Of a DNA stretch of 64,000 nt, positions 8,342-18,234 are shown one piece after another. How positions within the stretch are numbered: position 1 is the first letter of the stretch; each line of letters opens with the position of its first letter. A program made the translations under genes and the position numbers. Location: assembly GCA_015490805.1 (NCBI GenBank), contig WFXC01000002.1:1-64000 (forward strand). Direction: 5' to 3'. This DNA is from Candidatus Kapaibacterium sp. GTDB taxonomy: Bacteria; Bacteroidota; Ignavibacteria; Kapaibacteriales; WFXC01. A model generated the notes under the pieces. The model was not told the DNA's origin, ran no database searches, and saw only the letters and a list, made by a program, of their open reading frames with translations.

Positions 8342-9216
8342 TCTGTTTGTAACCGTCTCTGAAACTCTATCCTATTGACGAACGCTGCCAAAAGCATAGT
8401 TTGCTTACACCAGAATAATCGGCGGTTTATCGGAATGTTACAGAGCTTTTGCTGCCCGGCAGAGGATTTTTACATCTCGCTCCGATCCCGAAGGAAACCA
8501 GCAATCCATCAGTCAGATATGCAGGTCTGCCTCGTCCTCCTACTTCGCATACACGCACCCATAGGGGCGTAGCGGCGCTGCGCCCCTACCATTCCCGGGA
8601 ACGCACACCTCGGTGTGCATTCTTTTATCTTTTGCCGACTAAAGTCGGCGCTCCCAGTTGGCGCTCCTGCTTACTGGGAGCGCACGTTTCAGCGTACATT
8701 ACCCTCACCCTCTCCCAGAGAAATTTTTGCACCGGTAGGGGCGACCCGGCGGGTCGCCCGTGGGCGAAGCAGCGCTTTGCCCCTACACGTTTCCCGAGGC
8801 GCACCCTATAGCGGGCATCCTTTGCCGACGAAAGTCGGTGCTCCCAGTGCGGTATTTTCGTCAGCGTGGGCACGCAGGTCCGCCCCTTCATTTTTCGTTC
8901 CGAACCATTGCACAATTCCTGGTAGGGGCACACCGGTGTGTGCACCGAGTATCTCACGGATAGAAAAAAAAATCGATTTACCGAGCACGCGATATACCAC
9001 TGAGACGGCACCCTGACCTTCTACAAATGCCGTTTTTTAGCGAGTAGCTGGAAGTAGGTAACCAGTTTCTAAGGGATTTCTGTATCCTGTCCCACAAGCC
9101 GATGTGGCAAGATATGGAGTAGCGATGTTCTTTTCCGCAAAGCTTTTTCCGTTAGATCTCTACTGAAAAAATGTTACACGCTTAAATGCATCCAATCATT
9201 TTCAGATTGATGCATT
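8342..9216. repeat. intergenic region with structured repeat cluster B
   Basis: No credible gene in 875 bases. The stretch 8562-8945 is made of the window's repeat modules: AGGGGCGTAGCGGCGCTGCG hairpin, GCACACCTCGGTGTGC, GCCGACTAAAGTCGGC-GCTCCCAG, a GGGCGACCC/GGGTCGCCC hairpin, GCCGACGAAAGTCGGT, and a GAACCATTGCA...GGGGCACACCGGTGTGTGC tail that is shared with cluster C. 8945-9216 shows nothing recognisable. Confidence 0.8.
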
Positions 9217-10887
9217 TCAGAATGAGACGGAAGCATTTTCTGTGAGTACATACCTTGCCCCGCGCCCGGTACCTTTCTTACGAAGAAGCCCCATAGAAAC
9301 CCATTGTTCCAGCAACCTGTAGGCTTGAATACGGGATAGTCCCAGCTCTCTGCGAACATCTTGATTCTGTATGTACCCTCTCATCTGGAAGAGAGGGAGT
9401 AACTTGGCTAAGTCCTCTGGAATGGATATTGCACCTCTGGCGGCAGGTTCCATAACGGTGTATACGCGTCCTCCTTTTTTGAGCAATCTCACAATTCCCT
9501 TGCGCATCAAATCCTTAATATCCCGCGAAGCCGTATAGATATCGATACCCACCAGTTTCTGGTACGCCCGGCTGGTGAATGTTCCACCGTGAGCATGGGC
9601 ATAAGCCAGCAGCCGCTTCTGGTTCGGCGTAAGGTTATATTTTTCATACTGTTGCAGCCACCGAAGGGTTTCAGGAGAATAGACGGGGGTATTGTAGAGT
9701 ACCACGGTAAAGATACTACCAGCTTCCAGGCGAAATTCCGGCGGTTTCAATCCCTCCTGTTCCATAACCTCGTGCATTCTGGGAATACCTTCACCCAACT
9801 CGCGCATAAAGCCCCATTCGGTCAGCACTCGCACGATTCGAGGATTTCGGGAAGCATGCACTCGCTCCCGATTCCGGATTTTCTTCAGGGTCACCGGTTC
9901 CACCAGATTTCCGGGACTACGAATCTCCATCCGGTTGTCAAACATCCACACTTCTACAGGTGTTCCCTCAAAGGCGTAATCTCGATGTGCTACCGCATTG
10001 ATGATCGCCTCTTGCCAGGCAAAGGTGGGGTATTCAAACCGTTCCTCAAAGAATAAATCCACAAGCCGCTGCCGCTCCCGGATGTGGGGCCAGATAACCT
10101 CAAAGGCTTTTTCGATCAAAACGGGCAAAGGTCCTTCGATTCGCACCCGCTTGATCACATTCAATGCCGTGCCGAATCTGCGTTCCGTACCTTCCCACTT
10201 AACGAAATCAATGTGACAGGAGGGGTGCCACTGCAGAGGATCGTTCGCAAAAAGCAGGACCGCAGCCAGGGTAAGGACAAGACGACCGTTGCGTCTTTGT
10301 GCTAGCCGAAATTGGAGGAGCAGTTCATCAGCGGGAAGATCTAATCCTGTTTTTTGACCAAAGATGGTGAGCAGGTCCGCATCCAGATCCTGTAAAGTGG
10401 CATCGGGCACTACTTGCATCTCTGTAAAGCGTTTCCGTTTGCCAGCCTTGATAGCCGCAATATCTGCGGCGGGAAAGGGCACGTTTTTATCATCGATGCG
10501 CAGAAGATAGCGCCCGTCGCTGAGTTGATGAACCTCCGGGCTCCAGTCTACCTCAAAGACCAAAATGCACTTTCCATCCAGTTCCACCTTCTGGTGTTGT
10601 GCTTTCAGAGGCGGAGACACCAATCTGCTCGGTGCTTCCAGAATAGTCTGGAGTCGCTTCTGTGGATAATTCACACCCGTGGGTGTACCATCGTCTTCAA
10701 TACCCAGCGCCAGCGTGCCACCGTCGGCGTTCGCCATAGCAGCAAGGGTTTCCGCGACATCTCGAGCCACATCCCTGGCTTTGCGGAGCCGCTTTTTACC
10801 ACCTGAGCGATCATAACAGGACTTGCGCTCAAAGAATTGTCCTTCCGGATGCGTTTTCAACCAATTCCAATTTGCTTTCTGATCCAT
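9217..10887 (-). CDS. AlbA_2 (Schlafen-type) domain ATP-binding protein with C-terminal winged helices
   Basis: A 556-residue protein. The N-terminal AlbA_2 domain starts with GQFFERKSCYD and contains MANADGGTLALGIEDDG, the standard family signature. The middle has a GHKL-ATPase-like segment around WQEAIINAVAHRDY, as in the putative RecG-like/divergent-AAA transcriptional regulators (COG2865). The C-terminal third has two helix-turn-helix segments, one around RLLAYAHAHGGTFTSRAYQK and one around RELGLSRIQAYRLLEQWV. ATG at 10887 follows GGAG; upstream in-frame starts would add up to 16 residues. These proteins are common in accessory regions and are thought to be nucleic-acid-binding regulators or defence-linked factors; the target here is unknown. 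It stands alone, with repeat clusters B and C on either side. Confidence 0.8.
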   Translation of the reverse strand: MDQKANWNWLKTHPEGQFFERKSCYDRSGGKKRLRKARDVARDVAETLAAMANADGGTLALGIEDDGTPTGVNYPQKRLQTILEAPSRLVSPPLKAQHQKVELDGKCILVFEVDWSPEVHQLSDGRYLLRIDDKNVPFPAADIAAIKAGKRKRFTEMQVVPDATLQDLDADLLTIFGQKTGLDLPADELLLQFRLAQRRNGRLVLTLAAVLLFANDPLQWHPSCHIDFVKWEGTERRFGTALNVIKRVRIEGPLPVLIEKAFEVIWPHIRERQRLVDLFFEERFEYPTFAWQEAIINAVAHRDYAFEGTPVEVWMFDNRMEIRSPGNLVEPVTLKKIRNRERVHASRNPRIVRVLTEWGFMRELGEGIPRMHEVMEQEGLKPPEFRLEAGSIFTVVLYNTPVYSPETLRWLQQYEKYNLTPNQKRLLAYAHAHGGTFTSRAYQKLVGIDIYTASRDIKDLMRKGIVRLLKKGGRVYTVMEPAARGAISIPEDLAKLLPLFQMRGYIQNQDVRRELGLSRIQAYRLLEQWVSMGLLRKKGTGRGARYVLTENASVSF

Positions 10888-11429
10888 TTTCTCCGCTTTC
10901 TTCTTATCCCGTTGACATTGCAACAAATTGCGCAAATATAATAGCGGACGCGGGTTAATGCTGCTTTGTCGTGGATATAATCATTGGTTGTCATCGTTTT
11001 GAACCATTGCATGATCTTCGGTAAGGGTACGCCGGTGTGCCCCGTGTGTCATCAGGGTGGGCACGGAGTTCACCCCCTACGTTGCGGTCGGCGTTTTCAT
11101 CAGGGCGGACATATAGGTCCGCATTTATCCCACATCCCCCCGTAGGGGCATAGCGACGCTACGCCCCTACCATTCCACCGGGAACGCACGCCTCGGCGTG
11201 CATTCTTTTATTTTTTGCCGACTGAAGTCGGCACGCCCGGTTGGCGCTTCTGTGGGGTTTACCGGGAGCGCACCCTTCAGTGTGCATTCACTGGGAACGC
11301 ACCCTTTAGGGTGCACTTTCTTTGCCGACTGAAGTCGACGCTCCCAGCTATGGCAATCCTTGTCTGAAGCCCCACTGGTGGATATTTTCAGGTTTTTGCC
11401 TTTATCCTCCCAATTGCCCCTTTAAAATC
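10888..11429. repeat. intergenic region with structured repeat cluster C
   Basis: 11001-11347 is built of the same modules as cluster B and begins with the same GAACCATTGCA phrase. It holds a GTAGGGGC...GCCCCTAC pair, GCACGCCTCGGCGTGC, GCCGACTGAAGTCGGC, GCACCCTTCAGTGTGC, GCACCCTTTAGGGTGC and GCCGACTGAAGTCGAC-GCTCCCAG. 10888-11000 shows nothing beyond the leader of the AlbA_2 gene. Confidence 0.8.
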
Positions 11430-11462
11430 TTTGCGATATTCGGACAAAATTCACTAATTTTG
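11430..11462 (+). promoter_or_regulatory. Bacteroidota-type promoter of the porin gene
   Basis: TTTG at 11430-11433, 21 bases of spacer, then TAATTTTG at 11455-11462 matches the -33 TTTG / -7 TAnnTTTG promoter used by the primary sigma factor of Bacteroidota exactly. The start codon of the porin is 48 bases further on. Two other operons in the window show the same layout. Confidence 0.75.
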
Positions 11463-11510
11463 TAATGCGCGTAAGCGCACAGGAAGTTTTACAAAAACAG
11501 GACTAGAGCC

Positions 11511-12926
11511 ATGCGTCGCACAATCACTGTTGTAACAATGTTTCTGCTCAGTCTTTCTGTAGGAAGCTTCGCTCAGTCAACTGTCGAATTCTCAGGACAG
11601 TACCGAGCTCGTTTGGAGTACCGAAATAATCGAGATTTTTCTAAAGATCGTTCAGATGCCTACGCCTTTGTCAACTCCCGCCTGCGACTCAGTGCAAAGG
11701 CAACGCTGGGCGAGAACTTTGAGATCAAAGCAACACTTCAGGATGCGCGGATCTTTGGGGCACCGGGTGCTGCAATTAGCACTGGCACACCGCTGGAAGG
11801 GGTCGGCTTTACAGCAACGAACTCCCGCGGATTGGAGTCTGTGGACCTGAACGAAGCGTACCTGCGCATTCTTTTCAACAAACAACTTCAGGTTGTTTTG
11901 GGACGCCAGCGGCTCGCATACGGAGAACACCGCCTTCTGGGAACGTTTGACTGGTCGAATGTTTCCAACTCCTTTGATGGACTCAAGGTACGGTACCAGA
12001 TGGGACATTTTCAGCTTGACGGTCTGGCATTTGTGCTGCGGGAAAGTCAGGTAGTAGAAAGCACAGTTGAAAAGCCCACGGGGATCAGCGAAGGGTCGTA
12101 CCTGCTGGGAGCGTACGCTCAATATGCAATGGATAACCTGAATTTTGATGGCTATGCCCTCATTCTACAGGACAGTAAAAAACTGGGGGGTGGCATCGGC
12201 TTTGACCCCATCGGTGGCGCTGATCTTGCACTTAAGGGAAATTCAAGCATAGCAGGAGAAGGCGTAGGATCCGATAGTGCCCGAGCTGCCAACATCGCTG
12301 CGCTTGGTTTCCGTTTCACCGGACACACCGAGCTGGGTACTTTACAACCCTTTTGGGCAGTGGAAGCGGTATATCAAACGGGACAAGCGTGGCAGTATGA
12401 TCATTCTGCTTTCGCTGCTTCGGTCCGCCTCGGCACACAGTTAGGTACGCTGCCACTAGCGCCTAATCTGTTCATCGAATATGATCTGGCTTCTGGCACT
12501 GATAGCTCGGATCGAGCAGCAGGCAAACGGACGACCTTCTACAACTTCTTCCCTACCAATCATATTCACTACGGCTATGGCGACCTGTTTTCGTGGAAGA
12601 ATATGAGAGGATTGCGCATCCATTTGGATGGAACATTGTTCAAGCAAAAAACACTCTCAGCCCAACTGGCGTTGGACTGGTGGAAATTCAACCTGTTCAC
12701 CACCGAAGATTACTGGTACCACGCCGGACAGGGCATCTTGGTTGGCGGTGCCCCCTTCAGCTCCGACGATGCTGGACAGGAAATCGACATAACCTTCATT
12801 CTTAAATGGAAATCGCTCAAGTGGATGAGTGGCGTCGCCTTCTTCACGCCAGGACAATTGCTGAAGGATATGGGGCGAGAAGACGCGATGCTGTGGGGCT
12901 TTTCACAGGTTACTATCGGATTCTAA
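11511..12926 (+). CDS. outer-membrane porin, alginate-export-like family
   Basis: A 471-residue outer-membrane beta-barrel with a signal peptide cleaved after SVGSFAQ (about residue 22). The body is a run of amphipathic strands (FSGQYRARLEYRNN, VNSRLRLSAKATLG). The phrase VVLGRQRLAYGEHRLLGTF followed by SFDGLKVRY is typical of the alginate_exp / AlgE-like porin family. The protein ends in Phe (QVTIGF), the classic last residue recognised by the barrel assembly machinery. The substrate is not known; many members are general or anion porins rather than alginate exporters. It has its own promoter and a strong terminator and is a single-gene unit facing rpe. Confidence 0.8.
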   Translation: MRRTITVVTMFLLSLSVGSFAQSTVEFSGQYRARLEYRNNRDFSKDRSDAYAFVNSRLRLSAKATLGENFEIKATLQDARIFGAPGAAISTGTPLEGVGFTATNSRGLESVDLNEAYLRILFNKQLQVVLGRQRLAYGEHRLLGTFDWSNVSNSFDGLKVRYQMGHFQLDGLAFVLRESQVVESTVEKPTGISEGSYLLGAYAQYAMDNLNFDGYALILQDSKKLGGGIGFDPIGGADLALKGNSSIAGEGVGSDSARAANIAALGFRFTGHTELGTLQPFWAVEAVYQTGQAWQYDHSAFAASVRLGTQLGTLPLAPNLFIEYDLASGTDSSDRAAGKRTTFYNFFPTNHIHYGYGDLFSWKNMRGLRIHLDGTLFKQKTLSAQLALDWWKFNLFTTEDYWYHAGQGILVGGAPFSSDDAGQEIDITFILKWKSLKWMSGVAFFTPGQLLKDMGREDAMLWGFSQVTIGF

Positions 12927-12952
12927 ATCCAACGCTTCGTGATATCCGGACC

Positions 12953-12990
12953 CAGCGCTTCTGCCCACGCGGTAGGGGCGCTGTTTTTTT
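12953..12990 (+). terminator. rho-independent terminator after the porin
   Basis: CAGCGC at 12953-12958 pairs with GCGCTG at 12978-12983, with inner CCC/GGG pairs, and is followed by seven T's (12984-12990). It lies 27 bases after the porin stop and in front of the convergent rpe. Confidence 0.75.
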
Positions 12991-13020
12991 ATTCCCCTAT
13001 CAGCGCAGCTACTTGCTCTG

Positions 13021-13716
13021 CTACACGACCGGCAAAGCCTTCAGCGCAGCATCGCGCAGCCGGCCAATGTTTTGTTCCACGGTCCCTCCCCGAAAGATAC
13101 CAGATCCGCTGACCAGAATGGAAGCGCCAGCACGGACCACAGTCTCAGCATTGGTTGCATCAATCCCACCGTCAACTTCGATGGGAACAGGTAGCTGGTG
13201 CTGTTCCAGAAACGCTGCTAACTGTTCAATGCGGCGCAGCACCGAGGAGATAAATTCCTGTCCGCCAAAGCCGGGATTGACCGACATCAGCAGGATATAG
13301 TCACAGTGTTCGGCAGCTTCAAAAGCGTAGGACAGGGGAGTCAGCGGATTCAGCACAATACCGGCAAAAGCGCCAGCAGCCCGAATTTGTTGCAACGTCC
13401 GATGCAGATGTGCCGATACTTCTACGTGCACCGAAATGGCATTAGCACCTGCTTCAACAAACGCCTCGATGTAGCGATCCGGATTGGTTATCATCAGGTG
13501 ACAATCCAGCGGGAGATCGGTAATCTGACGCAAAGCCCGGACCACTGGAATGCCGATCGTAATGTTCGGCACAAAGTGTCCATCCATCACATCAATATGG
13601 AGCAGATCGGCGCCACCACGTTCGCACCGCCGAACTTCCTCCTCCAGCCGTGCGAAATTACTGGAAAGCAGGGACGGAGCAATCAGTACCCTGCGTTGTT
13701 GCACCAACGACTCCAT
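13021..13716 (-). CDS. rpe: ribulose-phosphate 3-epimerase
   Basis: Interconverts ribulose 5-phosphate and xylulose 5-phosphate in the pentose phosphate pathway. The 231-residue TIM barrel shows the standard signatures: IAPSLLSSNFARL at the N-terminus, LLHIDVMDGHFVPN with metal His and Asp, DCHLMI, VNPGFGGQEFI for phosphate binding, and VPIEVDGGI with the second catalytic Asp. It shares one base with the upstream Lon-type gene (TGATG), so translation of the two is probably coupled. Confidence 0.97.
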   Translation of the reverse strand: MESLVQQRRVLIAPSLLSSNFARLEEEVRRCERGGADLLHIDVMDGHFVPNITIGIPVVRALRQITDLPLDCHLMITNPDRYIEAFVEAGANAISVHVEVSAHLHRTLQQIRAAGAFAGIVLNPLTPLSYAFEAAEHCDYILLMSVNPGFGGQEFISSVLRRIEQLAAFLEQHQLPVPIEVDGGIDATNAETVVRAGASILVSGSGIFRGGTVEQNIGRLRDAALKALPVV

Positions 13717-16226
13717 CAGTGTTCTCCATCACTCATCTCACTTTCTTTGAGAGATTCCCGAAATTGCTGCAAGCGCTCCATTATGCGGGCATAGAGCGAA
13801 CCGGGCGGATAATGTCCTTTTTTATCCATTGTTCCAGCGGGAAGATCTGTTAAAATTTCGATCCCTTCCTCCACCGTACGGATCGGGTAGATATGGAACT
13901 GCTTCCGTTTCACAGCGGCAATGATATCGCGCGGCAGCATCAGATTCCGAACATTCTGCTCCGGAATAATCACCCCCTGTTCACCGGTCAAGCCTCGATC
14001 GCGGCAGATCTCAAAAAATCCCCGAATTTTGTCGTTGATCCCACCCACCGGCTGGATGTGCCCGTATTGATCAACGGATCCGGTCACCGCAATGCTTTGT
14101 TTCACCGGCACCTGAGCCAGGGCAGACAACAGGGCATACAACTCTGCCGACGAAGCGCTATCACCATCGATCTCATCGTACGATTGCTCTAAGGTAATGG
14201 AAGCGGTCAGCGTGATCGGATTTCGTGTGCCAAAGCGGCTCCGCAGAATACCGCCCAGAATCAAGATGCCCTTGTCGTGCGTACTACCGCTGAGCTCCAC
14301 TTCCCGCTCAATATTCACAATGCCAGCATTGCCCGGACTGACCGTCGCTGTGATGCGCACGGGCTTGCCAAAGTGGATGCCGCCGACGTGATAAACGGTT
14401 AATCCATTGACCTGTCCCACCACAGCACCGGTGGTCTGGATCAACACCGTATTTTCCAGAATCGCCTGATGATACTTTTCGTCTATCAGGCTGTTGCGCC
14501 ATCGACGCTGGCGGAGAGCATACTCCACGTGTTTCCGATGGACTACGGCTGCTCCCTGCTGCCGGGCATAGAATCCCGCTTCGCGAACAACATCCGCAAT
14601 ATCGCTAAACTTCAGCGTTCCGTAGCCCCGCTTTTCCGTATGCTCCACAACAAACTCTACCAGCGCCGCCATTCCAGTCCGGCTAAAGTGCGGCAATTGC
14701 TCATCATTGCAAATTTTTGCCACAAATCGAGCGTATGCCTGCACCATCGACTGGCTCAACGGTGCTTCATAGTCAAACATTGCGTTGATCTTGAAAATTT
14801 TTTTGAATTCCTCCTCCAGCGCATAGAGGGTCAGGTAGTGTTCTTCACTGCCAATCAGGATCACCTTCACATCGACATTGATGGGTTCCGGTTTCAGGAA
14901 GGCGGGTGCTAAGAATGCCGAATCCACCGCTTGAATCTCCAGTCGCTGATGGAGCAACACCCGTTTCAGCGCTTCCCACACGCCCGGTTCGGACAGCACA
15001 TCAGTCACATTCAGGATCAGAAATCCCCGGTCAGCTTTCAGCAGCGATCCTGCCCGAATGTGAAGATGCGTGCTCCGCACCTCGCGGGTTGCAGGATCCA
15101 TACTGGCTTCAATTGTGCCAAACAAATTGCGATAGCTCGGATACGCCTCAATGACCACCGGTGGATACTGTTGATCCGTCCGATCTACGATCGGATTGAC
15201 TTCCAGCTTTCGCAGCAGATCTTCCCGCTCCGCCAGTTTCTGTGGATCCAGATCCACTTCGGGATGGAACAGCTCAATGTTTTGCAGAATCTGGTTCTCC
15301 ACCGTATCCAGAAAAGTGCGTACTGCCGCCGCCTCCGATGCGAATTCTCCCCGCAGCTCATCAAAGGCAGCGCGAACTAAACCAGAGGCTGCTAGTTGAT
15401 CGTGTTCCAGCAGCTCGCGTTCCATCTCCTCTGCCAGTTGCAGGCTTTTTCGCGTCCGCTCCAGCAACTCTTCCTCCCACTGCCGATAATGCTGCTGAAT
15501 TTCCCGGTACTGCTCCGGCGATAGCACTCCCTGCTGCACCAGTTCCGGCAGGTCATCGAAGGTATACAACTGCTCATTGTGCTGGAACAACAACGCCGGG
15601 TAGACCGTTCCTTCTTCTTCGATCTGCCCGACGGTAAAACCGTACGCAGCAATTTTTTGCTGAAAATCTTCCAGTAACTGCTGCTGCTTTGCCTGATACC
15701 GCTGGTAAATCGCCTTGCGGGTGCGGCGAAAGCCTTCCTCATCGAAGAGTTTAGCGAGTTTGTTTTGCAGCAATGTCAGCGTCTCGCGCAGTCGCTGCTT
15801 CAGTCCACGTCCCATCCCGGCGCTGAGCACCAGCAACTTCGGTTCTTCGGGGGTCTGGAAATTATGGACATAGCAGAAATCGCGCAGATTTTTGACTGGC
15901 TGGCGCAATTGTTCCAGAATATGCTGGATGGTAGTTAACCGTCCGGTGCCGCTCAAGCCCGAAACGTAGATGTTGTATCCCGCCGATCGCAGCAGGGCAC
16001 CCAGACGCAGCGCTTCGATTGCTCGAGGCTGCCCGACGATCGTGTCCAGTGGTTCCAGTTCCTTCGTGGTCCGGAACGTGAACCAGCGAGTAGGGCAGGT
16101 CCATCGCAGCTCTGTATGCGACAGTTCCGGATACGAACGAGGTCGGCTCACGCGCTTGCGCGAGGCAGAGCTCCCATCGCCACTCCGAACCGGTTTCTTT
16201 GCCTGTTTCCGCCGTTGCGATTTCAT
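13716..16226 (-). CDS. Lon-type (AAA_32 / S16) ATP-dependent protease
   Basis: An 836-residue cytoplasmic protease of the Lon-related family with an AAA_32 domain rather than the classic LonA N-domain. After a basic linker, a P-loop region reads GLSGTGRLTT, the divergent GTGR form usual in this family. A long coiled-coil insertion (residues about 150-280, rich in Gln, Glu and Leu) follows, then FLILNVTDVL and a helical region, and the S16 protease domain. The catalytic Ser is in DGDSASSAE and the catalytic Lys in VGGINDKIRG. ATG at 16226 lies 14 bases after the thioredoxin-like stop; a GTG at 16262 would overlap that gene. It may degrade damaged proteins, but no specific substrate is evident. 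Confidence 0.88.
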   Translation of the reverse strand: MKSQRRKQAKKPVRSGDGSSASRKRVSRPRSYPELSHTELRWTCPTRWFTFRTTKELEPLDTIVGQPRAIEALRLGALLRSAGYNIYVSGLSGTGRLTTIQHILEQLRQPVKNLRDFCYVHNFQTPEEPKLLVLSAGMGRGLKQRLRETLTLLQNKLAKLFDEEGFRRTRKAIYQRYQAKQQQLLEDFQQKIAAYGFTVGQIEEEGTVYPALLFQHNEQLYTFDDLPELVQQGVLSPEQYREIQQHYRQWEEELLERTRKSLQLAEEMERELLEHDQLAASGLVRAAFDELRGEFASEAAAVRTFLDTVENQILQNIELFHPEVDLDPQKLAEREDLLRKLEVNPIVDRTDQQYPPVVIEAYPSYRNLFGTIEASMDPATREVRSTHLHIRAGSLLKADRGFLILNVTDVLSEPGVWEALKRVLLHQRLEIQAVDSAFLAPAFLKPEPINVDVKVILIGSEEHYLTLYALEEEFKKIFKINAMFDYEAPLSQSMVQAYARFVAKICNDEQLPHFSRTGMAALVEFVVEHTEKRGYGTLKFSDIADVVREAGFYARQQGAAVVHRKHVEYALRQRRWRNSLIDEKYHQAILENTVLIQTTGAVVGQVNGLTVYHVGGIHFGKPVRITATVSPGNAGIVNIEREVELSGSTHDKGILILGGILRSRFGTRNPITLTASITLEQSYDEIDGDSASSAELYALLSALAQVPVKQSIAVTGSVDQYGHIQPVGGINDKIRGFFEICRDRGLTGEQGVIIPEQNVRNLMLPRDIIAAVKRKQFHIYPIRTVEEGIEILTDLPAGTMDKKGHYPPGSLYARIMERLQQFRESLKESEMSDGEH

Positions 16227-16240
16227 TTCGGGTGCGCGCC

Positions 16241-16810
16241 CTACGCTCCCGTTTGCCGCCACTTAATATTGCACCCAATGCTGGGCTTCTGCTGATCTTC
16301 CGGAATGGTCCGTCCTTTCAGCAGTGCATCCAGTGCCGCCCGCAGATCTTTGCCCGTTACGGGTTCCTGATTACCGGGACGGGCATCATCGAACTGTCCG
16401 CGATACACCAGCCGCAGTTGGGCATCATAGACAAAGAAATCGGGCGTACACGCCGCCTGATATGCCTTTGCCACTTCCTGCGTTTCATCGAATAGATATG
16501 GGAAAGGATACCCCAGCGCTTCTGCTACCCGCTTCATATTCTCCGGTGAATCTTCGGGATACTGTTCCGGATCGTTCGAGTTAATGGCGATGAACGCAAT
16601 GCCTTTCGGGATATATTCCTTCGCCACTTCCACCAGCTCCTTCTGGATATGCTTCACATACGGACAGTGGTTACAGATGAACATTACCACGGTGCCTTTC
16701 TCGCCCTGCAACTCGCGCAGCGACTTCATTTCGCCCGACACAGCATCTGGCAGGGTAAAATCCGGAGCCGGTGTGCCCAGTGGAACCATAACCGATGGTG
16801 TTGCTGCCAT
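16241..16810 (-). CDS. thioredoxin-fold redox protein (AhpC/TSA-like)
   Basis: A 189-residue soluble thioredoxin-fold protein with APDFTLPDAVSGE at the N-terminus and the CxxC pair in FICNHCPYVKHI near residue 47. The middle segment INSNDPEQYPEDSPENM and the C-terminal PSIGCNIKWR are characteristic of the COG0526-type family found in many Bacteroidota and Cyanobacteria. It has no signal peptide, so it is probably a cytoplasmic thiol oxidoreductase. It is first in a three-gene minus-strand unit with the Lon-type protease and rpe. Confidence 0.88.
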   Translation of the reverse strand: MAATPSVMVPLGTPAPDFTLPDAVSGEMKSLRELQGEKGTVVMFICNHCPYVKHIQKELVEVAKEYIPKGIAFIAINSNDPEQYPEDSPENMKRVAEALGYPFPYLFDETQEVAKAYQAACTPDFFVYDAQLRLVYRGQFDDARPGNQEPVTGKDLRAALDALLKGRTIPEDQQKPSIGCNIKWRQTGA

Positions 16811-17004
16811 CGCACTGCTTCCCGTTGTTCAACTTGCCCTCAGTCGGTGAGCCAGCCACAAAAAACGTTCAACGAATAGCCCCCCGGATTTCTTGTTAGG
16901 TGGCGATCCCAATCCCGGTTTCGACCGAGTCGGAGGTAGGGCAATCCGCCGCCAGGTGGGCAATGGACTTTTGGTAATGACGACAACTCAAGATCAGAGC
17001 GGAA

Positions 17005-18234
17005 CTATCTCTCCCGCTGGAGTAACACAATGCTTTCCCGTGCCGGCTGGCGCCCGAAACGTCCCATCTGCTGTGCACTGTTGCCGCGCAGGCGAGCCAC
17101 CCAGGCACCTAAAAAAGAATACCCGCTCTGTCCCGCTATTTGGACTAAGATCTCATCGACAGGGATCATGACTCCAGCATGGCGAACATTCCCCACTACA
17201 AAGGCACAAAGAGCCTCTGGGACCAAATGCTGGTGTAGTGCTCTGAGCGTCAAGTAGAGGTCCTCAAAATATCCCTGGAGCATCGGTAAGATTCGTGGAT
17301 CTGCGCTGTCTGGCAAGGATGCCAGAGCCTTTTCCAACTTCGGAAAAGAAGGGTAGCTGCTGTTTACCTGTACCTGCTGTTTCGCCTCGATATGGGAGCG
17401 TAAAGAGGAATATCGGAACCGTTTGACTTCGTCTTCACGTAACCCTATGGTTAGAAGTTCGATGTGAAAAATGCGAGAATAATCGTGGCGGTTAGGATAA
17501 GGGGGTGATGTTACCACCAGGTCAAATACTCCTTGAAGGCGGTCCAACCGACGAGCATCGTCACAGAGAAGCTGAATCGAAGGATATCGGAAGGCTTCGG
17601 TCGGCACGTCTTCCATATGAACCCTTGCTTGTTCTTCAAACCAGCCGGCAATCAACGTGCTCTGATCCGGTTTTTGTACCCAGCGGAACCATCCCCCATC
17701 TGGCACAGCACGGCTTATTCGTTGCTGTGTGCGGAGAAGGACAAGGAGGAAAAAGTTGGCGTACAGTTGGGGAAGTTGGGCAATTTGTTGACGCAGGCCG
17801 TACAAGTGGGCCAGTTCGTTTGGGGTAAAGGCTTTGCGCATCCGCGCTGGCAAGGTGGGAAGGTCTTGGACTGGCTGATACGCCAGGACAAATTTCAAAT
17901 ACTCTTTGAGAGCAGCCTTCGCCAGCGGTGCTACTTTGACCTGGCTGACGAACAAGCTGAGCGGAGAGAGATCCACGCCTGCCGCAGAATACCCCGATTG
18001 AGCGGCTCGTAACACAGTAGTGCCAGCACCGACGAAGGGGTCAAGGACCCGTCCGCCGTTGGGTAACGGGAATGCCTGGAGAATCTCATCCACTAATTGA
18101 GGTGAAAAGCTGTGCGGAAACCAGAACCAGCGATGGACAGGCTGGGCTTTAAGCAGCTTAGGAGTCACATAATGGCGTAGGTCCAGACGATATTCGAAGC
18201 CTTCAGGCAGTGGTGGAAGCTTTTGGCTTCTCAT
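17005..18234 (-). CDS. DNA methyltransferase, N4-cytosine type
   Basis: A 409-residue SAM-dependent DNA methyltransferase. The SAM site is VLDPFVGAGTTVL, followed by AAGVDLSPLS, and the catalytic motif is TSPPYPNRHDY, the SPPY form usual for N4-cytosine (and some N6-adenine) enzymes. Motif I precedes motif IV. The C-terminal part, with VGNVRHAGVMIPVDEIL, is typical of this COG0863-like group. The start codon overlaps the HerA stop by four bases (ATGA), so it is the last gene of a seven-gene operon. The likely role is marking host DNA for the operon's nucleases. Target sequence unknown. Confidence 0.88.
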   Translation of the reverse strand: MRSQKLPPLPEGFEYRLDLRHYVTPKLLKAQPVHRWFWFPHSFSPQLVDEILQAFPLPNGGRVLDPFVGAGTTVLRAAQSGYSAAGVDLSPLSLFVSQVKVAPLAKAALKEYLKFVLAYQPVQDLPTLPARMRKAFTPNELAHLYGLRQQIAQLPQLYANFFLLVLLRTQQRISRAVPDGGWFRWVQKPDQSTLIAGWFEEQARVHMEDVPTEAFRYPSIQLLCDDARRLDRLQGVFDLVVTSPPYPNRHDYSRIFHIELLTIGLREDEVKRFRYSSLRSHIEAKQQVQVNSSYPSFPKLEKALASLPDSADPRILPMLQGYFEDLYLTLRALHQHLVPEALCAFVVGNVRHAGVMIPVDEILVQIAGQSGYSFLGAWVARLRGNSAQQMGRFGRQPARESIVLLQRER

